Source: Arthrobacter sp. NEB 688
Lineage (GTDB): Bacteria; Actinomycetota; Actinomycetes; Actinomycetales; Dermatophilaceae
Length of the DNA stretch: 64,000 nucleotides
NCBI RefSeq assembly: GCF_013201035.1
Contig: NZ_CP053707.1
Coordinates: 1,054,001 to 1,118,000 of the forward strand
Reading direction: 5' to 3'
In this document: positions 34,479-42,985 of the stretch, in pieces
How positions within the stretch are numbered: the first letter of the stretch is position 1
How the letters are laid out: each line of letters begins with the position of its first letter
Position numbers and translations under genes: made by a program
The notes under the pieces: generated by a model
What the model was told of the DNA's origin: nothing
Seen by the model: only the letters and a program-made list of their open reading frames with translations
Database searches by the model: none

Positions 34479-34985
34479 TCAGTCGGAGTCGCCGCCGCCC
34501 TGGGCCGGCTGCGAGCCGATACCGCTCCAGACCGCCTTGGCCCCCGAGTGGCCGACGAGGACGACGTCGACGGTGAGGCCGACGGCCGCCAGCACGCCGA
34601 CGACGAGGAGGATGCGCAGCGCCCCCGAGGCCTTGCGCGGGCCGCCCTCGACGTCGCGCGGGGTGCGCTTCCACAGGAGGTAGATCGCCCAGCTGAGGAT
34701 CGCGACGCCGAGGACGATGAGCGGGAGGACGTCGCCGAGCTCGGCGTGCTCCTCGACGAGGCCGCTCTCGCCGACGCGGCGCTCGAGCGCCTCGCCGGAC
34801 TCCTTGGCGACGAAGCCGCTGACGGCGGTGACGGTGGCGAGCAGGGGGAGGGCGATGCCGATCCGGGCGCGCAGCTTCTCGGAGACGGCGAAGAGGAGCA
34901 GCAGCAGCGCCGTGAGGGGCGCGAGGACGACGACCGCGTGCACGACGAGCGCGTGCACGGGGATGCCGAAGATGGTGTCGAACAC
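34479..34985 (-). CDS. DUF2231-type four-helix membrane protein
   Basis: A 168-residue protein with four hydrophobic segments and conserved start FGIPVHALVVHAVVVLAPLT, then LGDVLPLIVLGVAILSWAIY; the His pairs in the first helices are typical of DUF2231 membrane proteins. GTG at 34985 has a good ribosome-binding sequence (GGGAGG, about 7 bases before it). The C-terminal tail is Gly/Asp-rich. Function unknown. Confidence 0.82.
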   Translation of the reverse strand: MFDTIFGIPVHALVVHAVVVLAPLTALLLLLFAVSEKLRARIGIALPLLATVTAVSGFVAKESGEALERRVGESGLVEEHAELGDVLPLIVLGVAILSWAIYLLWKRTPRDVEGGPRKASGALRILLVVGVLAAVGLTVDVVLVGHSGAKAVWSGIGSQPAQGGGDSD

Positions 34986-35124
34986 GGGAGTACCTCCCAG
35001 GCAGGGCGTGGCTGATCCACGGGTGTGGCACACACTCTGCCGCTCCCGGGCGCCCCCGACCGTCAAGAGAGCGTCAAGCCGCGCTGAGACTTTCGGGCGG
35101 TGTCCGCAGGTCCGATGGCGCAGG

Positions 35125-36111
35125 TCAGGGGGTGAGGAGCACCTTGCCGGTGGCCCGGCGCTGCTCGACGGCCTGCAGGGCCTGGACCACCTCGTCGAGG
35201 TCGCGCACCTCGCCGAGCACCGGGTCGACCGAGCCGTCGTGCAGGAGCGGCAGCAGGTGGTCCCACTGCTCGCGCAGGTAGCCGGCGCCCGGGCCGGCGG
35301 GGTGCATCCACCAGGCCCCCCAGCCGACGCCGACGAGCGAGAGGTTGCCCAGCAGCAGCCGGTTGACCTTGACCTCGGGGATGGAGCCGGCCGTGAAGCC
35401 GATGACGAGGTGGCGCCCGCCGGGACCGAGCGCCCGCAGCGAGTCGGTGAGCCGGTCGCCGCCGACCGGGTCGACGACGACGTCGACCCCGCGGCCGGAG
35501 GTCAGGTCGCCGACGGCCTCGCGGAAGCCGTCGGCCGGCAGGACCTCGTCGGCCCCGGCGGCCCGGGCCACCTCCGCCTTGGCGTCGCTGGAGACGACGG
35601 CGAGGACCCGGGCGCCCCACGCCCTGGCCAGCTGGACGGCGGCCGTGCCGACACCGCCGGCCGCGCCGTGGACGAGCACCGTCTCACCGGGCTGGAGGCG
35701 GGCCCGCTCGCGCAGGGCGAAGTCGCAGGTCAGGTAGTTCATCGGCAGGGCGGCGCCCTGCGACCACGTCGTGTCGTCCGGCAGGGGGAAGACCATCGCG
35801 GGGTCGACGGCCACGGCCTGCGCGAAGCCGCCGAGCACGGTGAACGCCGCGACCCGGTCGCCGGGGGAGTACTCGCTGCCGGGCGGCGCCGAGCGCACGA
35901 CCCCGGCGACCTCCGCCCCCGGCACGAAGGGTGGGTCGGGGCGCATCTGGTACTGACCGCGGGTCAGCAGCACGTCGGGGAAGCAGACCCCCGCGGCCGC
36001 GACGTCGACGACGACCTTCCGGTCGGCGCCGTCGGCCTCCGCCGGGTCCGGCAGGTCGACCACCTCCACGGCCTCGGGTCCGTCGAGCCGGGTCACCTGG
36101 GCTGCACGCAT
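35125..36111 (-). CDS. NADPH:quinone oxidoreductase-like zinc-independent MDR enzyme
   Basis: A 328-residue medium-chain dehydrogenase/reductase. N-terminal catalytic fold (FVPGAEVAGVVRSAPPG), the Rossmann motif VLVHGAAGGVGTAAVQLARAWGA (about 145-167), the NADPH-binding SSDAKAEVARAAGA and the C-terminal RRATGKVLLTP typical of quinone oxidoreductases. No zinc-ligand Cys/His cluster is seen, so it is probably the QOR subfamily. ATG at 36111 lies 116 bases from the divergent MFS gene. Confidence 0.88.
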   Translation of the reverse strand: MRAAQVTRLDGPEAVEVVDLPDPAEADGADRKVVVDVAAAGVCFPDVLLTRGQYQMRPDPPFVPGAEVAGVVRSAPPGSEYSPGDRVAAFTVLGGFAQAVAVDPAMVFPLPDDTTWSQGAALPMNYLTCDFALRERARLQPGETVLVHGAAGGVGTAAVQLARAWGARVLAVVSSDAKAEVARAAGADEVLPADGFREAVGDLTSGRGVDVVVDPVGGDRLTDSLRALGPGGRHLVIGFTAGSIPEVKVNRLLLGNLSLVGVGWGAWWMHPAGPGAGYLREQWDHLLPLLHDGSVDPVLGEVRDLDEVVQALQAVEQRRATGKVLLTP

Positions 36112-36227
36112 CCCGCCATCCTAGGAACGACCGGCGCCCGGGGCCCGGCGTGTGAACACCGTGTGACATCCGGCCCGGATGCCCGGCGCCGGGAATTCCC
36201 GGGGCGGCGCGAGGCCTTGCACTCCTC

Positions 36228-37454
36228 GTGCCCCAGCCCCGACACGCCTCCCTCGCCACGTTCGCCCTCATCCTCGGGGGCATCGCCATCGGGACGACCG
36301 AGTTCGTCACGATGGGCCTGCTCCCCGACATCGCCTACGGGGTCGACGTGTCCATCCCGACCGCAGGGCACGCCATCTCGGCCTACGCCGCCGGCGTCGT
36401 CGTGGGGGCGCCGCTCATCGCTGCGCTCGGGGCGACGCTGCCGCGCAAGGGGCTGCTCGTCGGGCTCATGGTGGCCTTCGCCGTCGGCAACGCGCTCAGC
36501 GCGCTCGCCCCCGGCTACGAGACGCTCGTCGGGGCCCGCTTCCTCGCCGGCCTGCCGCACGGCGCGTACTTCGGGGTCGCGGCGCTCGTCGCCGTCGACC
36601 TCGCCCCGCCGGGCCGCGCCGGCCGGGCCGTCGGCACGGTGATGCTCGGCATCCCCGTCGCCAACGTCCTCGGGGTGCCGGGGGCGACCTGGCTCGGGCA
36701 GACCCTCGGCTGGCGCTCGGCCTACTGGCTCGTCGCGGTCCTCGGCCTGCTCACCGTCGCGCTCGTCCTCGCCCAGGTGCCCCACCTGCCGGGCGACCGC
36801 AGCAAGACCGTCCGCTCCGAGCTCGGCGCGCTGACCAACCTCCAGGTGCTGCTCACGCTCGCGGTCGGGGCCGTCGGCTTCGGGGGGATGTTCGCGATGT
36901 ACTCCTACATCGCCCCGACCGTCACCGACGTCACCGGGCTGCCGGCCTCCGCCGTCCCGCTCTTCCTGCTCGTGTTCGGCGTCGCCGGCTTCGTCGGCAA
37001 CCTCCTCGCGGGGCGCATGGGCGACTGGTCGGTGCTGCGCTCGGTCGTCATCGGGATGGTCGGCCTGGGCATCTCGCTCGGCCTCTTCGCGCTCGTCGCG
37101 CAGTGGGTCGTGCCGGCGCTGCTCGTCCTCGCGCTGACCTCGGTCCTGGCGTCCGTGCTCGTCATCAACCTCCAGCTGCGGCTCATGCAGGTCGCCGGCA
37201 AGGCGCAGACCCTCGCCGCGGCGGGCAACCACGCGGCGCTCAACCTCGCCAACGCGCTCGGCGCCTGGCTCGGCGGGGTCGTCATCGCCCGCGGCTACGG
37301 CTACACCGCGCCTTCGTGGGTCGGGGTGGGCCTGTCGGTCCTCGGCCTCGCGGTGCTCGGCGTCTCGCTCCTCGTGCACGAGCGCACGGCCCCCTGGCGC
37401 CGGCCGGGGCGCCGCGCCGCCGCCGAGCGCGCCGAGTCGCTGCGCGCCGGCTGA
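36228..37454 (+). CDS. MFS transporter
   Basis: A 408-residue, 12-helix major facilitator permease of the drug/arabinose-efflux (AraJ/YdhP) type: GIAIGTTEFVTMGLLPDIA in the first helix, the loop-2 region ALGATLPRKGLLVGLMV, and the ARFLAGLPHGAYFGV segment in helix 4. GTG start 36228. Probably exports small molecules by proton antiport. Its 3' end is followed by the hairpin at 37485. Confidence 0.87.
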   Translation: MPQPRHASLATFALILGGIAIGTTEFVTMGLLPDIAYGVDVSIPTAGHAISAYAAGVVVGAPLIAALGATLPRKGLLVGLMVAFAVGNALSALAPGYETLVGARFLAGLPHGAYFGVAALVAVDLAPPGRAGRAVGTVMLGIPVANVLGVPGATWLGQTLGWRSAYWLVAVLGLLTVALVLAQVPHLPGDRSKTVRSELGALTNLQVLLTLAVGAVGFGGMFAMYSYIAPTVTDVTGLPASAVPLFLLVFGVAGFVGNLLAGRMGDWSVLRSVVIGMVGLGISLGLFALVAQWVVPALLVLALTSVLASVLVINLQLRLMQVAGKAQTLAAAGNHAALNLANALGAWLGGVVIARGYGYTAPSWVGVGLSVLGLAVLGVSLLVHERTAPWRRPGRRAAAERAESLRAG

Positions 37455-37484
37455 CCACACCACTCCCGCACCGCGCCCGCCCTT

Positions 37485-37532
37485 GCACATGGACGAACCC
37501 GCCGGTTGCTGCCGGCGGGTTCGTCCGTGTGC
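37485..37532. terminator. Hairpin between convergent MFS and OYE genes
   Basis: Arms 37485-37505 and 37512-37532 pair over 21 bases with one G-T type mismatch; loop TTGCTG. The inner part CGAACCCGCCGG/CCGGCGGGTTCG is shared with the hairpin at 34416; the outer part differs (GCACATGGA). Bidirectional terminator position, 31 bases after one stop and 19 before the other. Confidence 0.75.
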
Positions 37533-37550
37533 GGTGCTCGAGCGGTCGGG

Positions 37551-38642
37551 TCAGGCCGACTTCTGCTCCTCGTCGTCGAGGAACGGGTAGTCGGTGTAGC
37601 CCTCGGCGCCGCCGCCGTAGAAGGTGTCGGCGTCCGGCTCGTTGAGCTCGGCGCCCTCCTGCCAGCGGCGCGGCAGGTCAGGGTTGGCGAGGAAGAGGCG
37701 CCCGACGACGACCGCGTCGGCGTGGCCGCCGGAGACGAGCTCCTCGGCGCTCTCCTTCGTCGTCACCTCGGCGAAGCCGGTGTTGAGGAGGAAGAGCCCG
37801 TCGTGCAGGTCGCGGATGCGGCCCGTCACCTCGGCCTGCGGGTCGGCGAGCACCGACACGTAGGCGATGCCGAGGCCGCGGATGCCCTCCATGAACGCCG
37901 TGTACGTGGCGAGCACGTCGGCCGGGTCCTCCTCGGTGGCGCCCTGGATGTTGTGCGCGGGCGAGAGCCGCAGGCCGACCTTGTCGGCGCCGATCGCGTC
38001 GACGACGGCGCGGACGACCTCGACGCCGAAGCGCGCCCGGTTCTCCGGGGAGCCGCCGTAGCCGTCGGTGCGCTCGTTCGAGCCGGGCGCGAGGAACTGG
38101 TGGATGAGGTAGCCGTTGGCGCCGTGGACCTCGACGCCGTCGAGGCCGGCCTCGACCGCGCGGCGGGAGGCGTCGACGTACTCGGCGACGACCGAGGGGA
38201 TCTCGTCCTCGGCCAGCTCGCGCGGCACCGGGTGCGGCTTCATCCCGTCGGCGGTGAACATCTCGCCGGGGGCGGCCAGGGGGCTCGGCGCGACCGTCTC
38301 GAGGCCGTGCTTGTTGTCGGGGTGGGAGACGCGGCCCGCGTGCATGAGCTGGACGACGATCTTGCCGCCCTCGCCGTGCACGGCGTCGGCGACCCTGCGC
38401 CAGCCCTCGACCTGCGCGTCGCTGTGGATGCCGGGGGTCGTCAGGTAGCCCTGGCCCACCGCGCTCGGCTGCGTGCCCTCGGTGATGACGAGGGCGGCCG
38501 AGGCCCGCTGGCGGTAGTACTCGACCTGGAGGTCGGTGGGGACGCCGTTCTCGTCGGCGCGGTTGCGGGTCAGCGGCGCGAGCACGACGCGGTGCGGCAG
38601 CTCGCCGAAGGGGCTGGGCAGGGGGGTGAACAGGTCGGGCAC
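37551..38642 (-). CDS. Old Yellow Enzyme-family alkene reductase
   Basis: A 363-residue FMN-dependent TIM-barrel ene-reductase: VVLAPLTRNRA at the N-terminus, the GTQPSAVGQGY loop, the active-site HGANGYLIHQFLAPGSNERT (His-x2-Asn pair), RARFGVEVVRAVVDAIG, and the FMN phosphate loop VVVGRLFLANPDL. It reduces activated C=C bonds in enones, maleimides or nitroalkenes with NADPH. Adjacent to a tautomerase on the same strand, which could supply or consume related carbonyl compounds. Confidence 0.9.
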   Translation of the reverse strand: MPDLFTPLPSPFGELPHRVVLAPLTRNRADENGVPTDLQVEYYRQRASAALVITEGTQPSAVGQGYLTTPGIHSDAQVEGWRRVADAVHGEGGKIVVQLMHAGRVSHPDNKHGLETVAPSPLAAPGEMFTADGMKPHPVPRELAEDEIPSVVAEYVDASRRAVEAGLDGVEVHGANGYLIHQFLAPGSNERTDGYGGSPENRARFGVEVVRAVVDAIGADKVGLRLSPAHNIQGATEEDPADVLATYTAFMEGIRGLGIAYVSVLADPQAEVTGRIRDLHDGLFLLNTGFAEVTTKESAEELVSGGHADAVVVGRLFLANPDLPRRWQEGAELNEPDADTFYGGGAEGYTDYPFLDDEEQKSA

Positions 38643-38709
38643 GGGGTGTCCTGTCTCTCGGGGGTGGGGGCGGGGACGGCCGCGCTCGAGGGCGGCGTCC
38701 CGTCATCCT

Positions 38710-38723
38710 GTTGACGGTTCAAC
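38710..38723. promoter_or_regulatory. Short dyad GTTGA-N4-TCAAC upstream of the OYE gene
   Basis: Imperfect operator-like dyad in the 135-base gap between tautomerase and OYE, with a TTGA that could be part of a -35 box for the OYE gene. Short; chance occurrence possible. Confidence 0.3.
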
Positions 38724-38777
38724 CATCCCGGCGCCCACCCATTCCCCGGGGGTGGGGCGGTGTCGAAGCCTGCGCCC

Positions 38778-39170
38778 TCAGAGGTCGCCGGTGACGAACT
38801 GGGCGACGCCCATCCCGAAGGACCAGTCGGCGGTCGTGTTCTCGGTCACGGACACGACGAGGTCGGTGCCGGCGAGGCCGCACTCGGCCCCCAGCCGCTC
38901 GGCGAGGCCGGCGTAGAGGGCCTGCTTCTGCTCGGTGGTGCGTCCCTGCTGGACGACCTGGACCAGGACGACGTCGTCGGTGCGCTCGAAGCCCAGCCCG
39001 GTGTCCTCGACGATGATCCCGCCCGGCTTGTGCTCGGTGACCAGCTGGTAGCGGTCGCGGGGCGGGGCCGCGAAGCGCTCGCGCAGGACCTCGTGGACGA
39101 CGTCGGCGAGGCGGCGGAGCTCGGCGGCGTCGCGCCGGCCCTCGATGACGTGGAGGTGGACGAGCGGCAC
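38778..39170 (-). CDS. Tautomerase-superfamily protein
   Basis: A 130-residue member of the 4-oxalocrotonate tautomerase / malonate-semialdehyde-decarboxylase-like family. After Met removal Pro1 (MPLVHLHVIEG) would be the catalytic base; YQLVTEHKPGGIIVED and TEQKQALYAGLAERL are conserved elements and a Trp/Phe pair (TADWSFG) closes the active site. It lies upstream of the OYE gene on the same strand, 135 bases away, likely co-expressed. Exact reaction not known. Confidence 0.82.
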   Translation of the reverse strand: MPLVHLHVIEGRRDAAELRRLADVVHEVLRERFAAPPRDRYQLVTEHKPGGIIVEDTGLGFERTDDVVLVQVVQQGRTTEQKQALYAGLAERLGAECGLAGTDLVVSVTENTTADWSFGMGVAQFVTGDL

Positions 39171-39275
39171 GGGGTCTCCTCGGGGTGGGGCGGGCGGTCG
39201 TCGGCCTCAACGCCGCGGCGCGGGTGGGCTGTTCCGCCCCGGGACGCCCGGGGGCGGCGGCCGTACGCTGACCGC

Positions 39276-40073
39276 ATGTCCGCGCCCGTGTCCTGCACCG
39301 TCGACGGCGGCATCGCGCAGGTCCGCCTCGACCGCCCCGACAAGCTCAACGCCCTCACCCTCGACACGCTCGAGGGGCTCGTCGAGACCGCGCGCTCGCT
39401 GCGGGCCGACCGCACGCTGCGCGGCGTCGTCCTCGGCGGGGCCGGCGAGTCCTTCTGCGCCGGGCTCGACTTCGCGACCGTCCTGCGGGAGCCGCCCCGG
39501 GTCGCCCGGGCCTTCGTCCCCCGGCCCTGGCGCGGCACCAACCTCTTCCAGGAGGCCTGCTGGGCCTGGCGGCGCCTGCCCGTGCCCGTCGTCGCGGCCG
39601 TCCACGGCCACTGCTACGGCGGCGGGCTGCAGATCGCGCTCGCCGCGGACCTGCGGATGACGACCCCCGACGCGCGGTGGTCGGTGCTCGAGGCCCGGTG
39701 GGGGCTCGTGCCGGACATGAGCGGTGTGCAGGCCCTCTCGCAGCAGGTGCGCCTCGACGTCGCCAAGCGGCTGACCATGACGGGGGAGGTGGTGAGCGGC
39801 ACGCGCGCGGTCGAGCTGGGCCTCGCGAGCGAGGTGCACGACGAGCCGTTCGTCGCCGCGACCCGCTTCCTCGAGCAGGTGGCCACGCGCTCGCCGGACG
39901 CCGTCGCCGCGACGAAGCGCATCTTCGAGCGGACGTGGAGCGCCGGCCCGCGTCGGACCTTCGCCCGCGAGCGGCTGGAACAGGCCCGCCTGCTCGGCCG
40001 CGGCAACACGAAGGCCGCCCGCGAGGCCGCGCTCCGGAGCGAGACCCCCTCGTTCGGGCCCCGCGCCCGATGA
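39276..40073 (+). CDS. Enoyl-CoA hydratase/isomerase family protein
   Basis: A 265-residue crotonase-fold protein: RLDRPDKLNALTLDTLEGL, oxyanion-hole residues in GESFCAGLDFA and HGHCYGGGLQIALAADLR, and the C-terminal helices. Residues aligning with the two hydratase Glu positions are not clearly present (WGLVPDMSG), so hydratase versus isomerase activity is undecided. ATG at 39276. Its stop overlaps the ATG of the molybdopterin enzyme, so the two are coupled. Confidence 0.85.
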   Translation: MSAPVSCTVDGGIAQVRLDRPDKLNALTLDTLEGLVETARSLRADRTLRGVVLGGAGESFCAGLDFATVLREPPRVARAFVPRPWRGTNLFQEACWAWRRLPVPVVAAVHGHCYGGGLQIALAADLRMTTPDARWSVLEARWGLVPDMSGVQALSQQVRLDVAKRLTMTGEVVSGTRAVELGLASEVHDEPFVAATRFLEQVATRSPDAVAATKRIFERTWSAGPRRTFARERLEQARLLGRGNTKAAREAALRSETPSFGPRAR

Positions 40074-42259
40074 CGGCCACGACCACCCGGAGCACCGGGT
40101 CCGCCGGGTCGGCCGGGTCCGCCACGACGCGACGGGCGGCGTGCACGCTGTGCGAGGCGATGTGCGGCCTCGTCGTCACGCAGGACCCCTCGGGCGCGGT
40201 GACCGGCATCCGCGGTGACGACACCGACCCGCTGTCGCGGGGGCACCTGTGCCCCAAGGCGTTCGCCCTGCCGCAGGTCCAGGACGACCCGGACCGGCTG
40301 CGGCGGCCCCTCGTCCGCGGCGCGGACGGCGAGCTGCACGAGGCCACGTGGGACGAGGCGTTCCGGCGGGCGGCCGAGCTGCTGGCGGGCGTGCAGCGCG
40401 AGCACGGGGACGACGCGCTCGCGGTCTACCTGGGCAACCCGAACGTCCACAGCCTCGGGGCGCTGACCCACCACCCGACCCTCGTGCGGCTGCTGCGCAC
40501 CCGGACCCGCTTCTCCGCGACGTCGGTCGACCAGCTGCCGCACCACGTCGTCGCGCACGCCCTCTACGGCCACCAGTTCCTCCTGCCGGTGCCCGACATC
40601 GACCGCACCGACCTGCTCGTGCTCGTCGGGCACAACCCGATGGCCTCCAACGGGTCGCTCTGGACGGTGCCGGACTTCCCCGGGCGGCGGCGCGAGCTGG
40701 CCTCGCGCGGAGGCCGGCTCGTCGTCCTCGACCCGCGGCGTACCGAGACCGCGAAGGTCGCGGACGCCCACCACTTCGTCCGCCCGGGCTCGGACGCCGC
40801 GGTGCTGCTCGCGCTCGTCCGGGAGGTGCTGGCCTCCGGTCGGGCCCGGCCCGCGGCGTGGGCCGACGGCCTCGACGCCGTCCGCGCCGCCGTCGAGCCC
40901 TTCACCCCCGAGCTCGCCGAGCGCGCGAGCGGGATGCCGGCCGAGGCCGTGCGCGCGCTGGCGGGGAAGCTCCTCGACGCGCGGTCGGCCGCGGTCCACG
41001 GCCGGATGGGGGCCTCGACCCAGGCGCACGGCGTCGTGTGCCAGTGGGCGGTGCAGCTGCTCAACCTCCTCACCGGCAACCTCGACCGGCCGGGCGGGAC
41101 GATGTTCACGACGCCGGCCGTCGACCTCGTCGGTCGGGGCGTGCTCTCGCCGGGAGGGTTCTCGCGCAGGCGCACCCGCGTCCGTGGCCTGCCCGGGTTC
41201 GGGGGCGAGCTGCCGGTCTCGGCCCTCGCCGAGGAGATCGCGACCCCCGGCGAGGGGCAGGTGCGGGCGCTGCTGACCATCGCGGGGAACCCCGTGTCGT
41301 CGACGCCCGGCGGGCACCGGCTCGACGAGGCCCTGGGGTCGCTCGACGCCCTGGTCTGCGTCGACTTCTACCTCAACGAGACGACCCGCCACGCCGATGT
41401 CGTGCTCCCTCCGACCGGTCCGCTGGAGCGCGACCACTACGACCTCGTCTTCCACCTGCTGGCCGTCCGCGACACCGCGCGCTTCACGCCGGCCGTCCTC
41501 CCGAAGGACCCCGATGGGCGCCACGACTGGGAGATCGCCCGCGACCTCGGCCTCGCGTACCTGCGGGCCCGGGGCACCTCGCCGCGTCGACGGCTCTCCC
41601 GGGCCTCGCTGGCCCTCGAGGCGCGCCTGCGGACCTCGCCGACCCGTCAGCTCGACGTCCTGCTGCGCACCGGCGGCGCCGGGCTCTCGGTGCGCCGGCT
41701 GCGGGCCGCCGGCCCGGGCGGGCTCGACCTCGGGCCGCTGCGGCCGCGGCTGCCCGGGCGGCTGCGCACGCGGGACCGGCGCGTCGACCTCGCGACGCCG
41801 CTCGTGCTGGACGCCTTGCCGGGGGTGCTCGCCGCCCTCGAGGACGCCGGCGGCGCGGGGCTGCTCCTCGTCGGCCGCCGCCACCAGCGCGACAACAACT
41901 CGTGGCTGCACAACGCCGCGGTCCTCACGAAGGGACGTCCGCGGCACGCGCTGCTCGTCCATCCCGACGACCTCGCGGCGCACGGGCTCGCCGACGGCGA
42001 CCGGGTGCGAGTGGCGTCCGCGGTCGGCGAGGTGGTCGTCGAGGCCGCGGCCAGCACCGACGTGATGCGCGGCGTCGTCTCGCTGCCCCACGGGTACGGG
42101 CACGCCCGCGACGGCGTGCGGATGCGCACCGCCACGACGCTGCCCGGCGTCTCGGTCAACGACCTCACCGACCCCGGGGTCGTCGACCCGCTGAGCGGCA
42201 ACGCCGTCCTCAACGGCGTCCCGGTGACCCTCGCCCCCGCCCCCGCTACACCGCAGTAA
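40070..42259 (+). CDS. Molybdopterin (bis-MGD) oxidoreductase
   Basis: A 729-residue enzyme of the formate dehydrogenase / DMSO reductase family. N-terminal [4Fe-4S] ligands C25, C28, C32 and C61 (CTLCEAMC, LSRGHLCPK), the MGD-binding stretches VLVGHNPMASNGS, VLDPRRTETAKVADAHH and the C-terminal dinucleotide-binding domain ending in SLPHGYGHARDG. The usual Sec/Cys/Ser molybdenum ligand is not obvious by eye. It stands alone without a partner iron-sulfur or membrane subunit, so its electron acceptor is unclear; the substrate is unknown. Confidence 0.82.
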   Translation: MTATTTRSTGSAGSAGSATTRRAACTLCEAMCGLVVTQDPSGAVTGIRGDDTDPLSRGHLCPKAFALPQVQDDPDRLRRPLVRGADGELHEATWDEAFRRAAELLAGVQREHGDDALAVYLGNPNVHSLGALTHHPTLVRLLRTRTRFSATSVDQLPHHVVAHALYGHQFLLPVPDIDRTDLLVLVGHNPMASNGSLWTVPDFPGRRRELASRGGRLVVLDPRRTETAKVADAHHFVRPGSDAAVLLALVREVLASGRARPAAWADGLDAVRAAVEPFTPELAERASGMPAEAVRALAGKLLDARSAAVHGRMGASTQAHGVVCQWAVQLLNLLTGNLDRPGGTMFTTPAVDLVGRGVLSPGGFSRRRTRVRGLPGFGGELPVSALAEEIATPGEGQVRALLTIAGNPVSSTPGGHRLDEALGSLDALVCVDFYLNETTRHADVVLPPTGPLERDHYDLVFHLLAVRDTARFTPAVLPKDPDGRHDWEIARDLGLAYLRARGTSPRRRLSRASLALEARLRTSPTRQLDVLLRTGGAGLSVRRLRAAGPGGLDLGPLRPRLPGRLRTRDRRVDLATPLVLDALPGVLAALEDAGGAGLLLVGRRHQRDNNSWLHNAAVLTKGRPRHALLVHPDDLAAHGLADGDRVRVASAVGEVVVEAAASTDVMRGVVSLPHGYGHARDGVRMRTATTLPGVSVNDLTDPGVVDPLSGNAVLNGVPVTLAPAPATPQ

Positions 42260-42292
42260 GTGTCGTCATCGCAGCACCTCCTGCGGTGTAGC
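42245..42292. terminator. Hairpin at the end of the molybdopterin enzyme gene
   Basis: GCTACACCGCAG (42245-42256) and CTGCGGTGTAGC (42281-42292) are perfect 12-bp arms, loop 24 bases; the left arm covers the last codons and the stop follows at once. A remnant CCGCACGTTCGCGG just beyond shares the end of the dispersed hairpin family and may belong to the minus-strand tetR terminator. Confidence 0.6.
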
Positions 42293-42318
42293 CCGCACGT
42301 TCGCGGGAGGAGCGGGGG

Positions 42319-42945
42319 TCAGGGGGTCTCGGGGGAGTCCGAGCCGGGGTCGAGCGGGTCGGGGCTGAGGGCGACGAGGGCGCGCAGCGCGGCGACGCAG
42401 TGCTCGACGAGCGCGTCGCGCCCCGCCGCGCGCTCGGCCGGCGGCTCGGCGGACCACTGGAGGGCGCGGTCCTCGAGGTAGGCGACCCAGCCCCGGGCCG
42501 CGGGCCCGGCGGCCGCGGGCAGGTCGAGCTCGCGCCGGGCGAGGTCGGCGACGAAGGCCGTGACGGTCTCCATCGGGTCGTCCGGTGCGGCCCGCGACAG
42601 CTCGGTGCGGCCGCGGACGAGGGCCACGTACCAGGCGCGGCGGCGCTCGACCTGGTCGAGGAAGCGCCCGACGACCTGCCTGACGGCGGCCTCGCCGGTG
42701 ACCCCCTCGTCGGGGGCGACGTTGCGGCGCACCCGGCGGCCGGCGGCATCGACGACGGCGCGGTGGTAGTCGGACTTCGTCGGGAAGTAGTGGAAGAGCA
42801 GCCCGCGCGAGACGCCCGCGGCCGCGGCGACCTCGTCGACCGAGAGGTCGCCGACCGGCCGCTCGACGAACATCCGCAGGCCGATGCCGACGAGCTGGCG
42901 GCGCCGCTCGTCGGGGGTCATCCGCACGCGCGCCGCCGTTCCCAC
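42319..42945 (-). CDS. TetR-family regulator of the acyl-CoA dehydrogenase cluster
   Basis: A 208-residue regulator: HTH VGDLSVDEVAAAAGVSRGLL followed by FHYFPTKSDYHRAVVDA, then a helical ligand domain. GTG 42945 is taken as start; ATG 42921 is possible, and ATG 42957 would lie inside the operator. It is divergent from the acyl-CoA dehydrogenase cluster with a perfect operator dyad between, so it most likely represses both. The likely inducer is an acyl-CoA or hydroxyacid intermediate. Confidence 0.82.
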   Translation of the reverse strand: MGTAARVRMTPDERRRQLVGIGLRMFVERPVGDLSVDEVAAAAGVSRGLLFHYFPTKSDYHRAVVDAAGRRVRRNVAPDEGVTGEAAVRQVVGRFLDQVERRRAWYVALVRGRTELSRAAPDDPMETVTAFVADLARRELDLPAAAGPAARGWVAYLEDRALQWSAEPPAERAAGRDALVEHCVAALRALVALSPDPLDPGSDSPETP

Positions 42946-42949
42946 GCTA

Positions 42950-42964
42950 TTGAGCATTGCTCAA
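42950..42964. promoter_or_regulatory. Operator TTGAGCA-T-TGCTCAA
   Basis: Perfect 7-1-7 palindrome between divergent tetR and acyl-CoA dehydrogenase genes, 22 bases upstream of the latter's ATG. Position and symmetry fit a TetR-dimer site controlling both promoters. Confidence 0.7.
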
Positions 42965-42985
42965 CAGGGGTCTAGGGTCAAGGGC

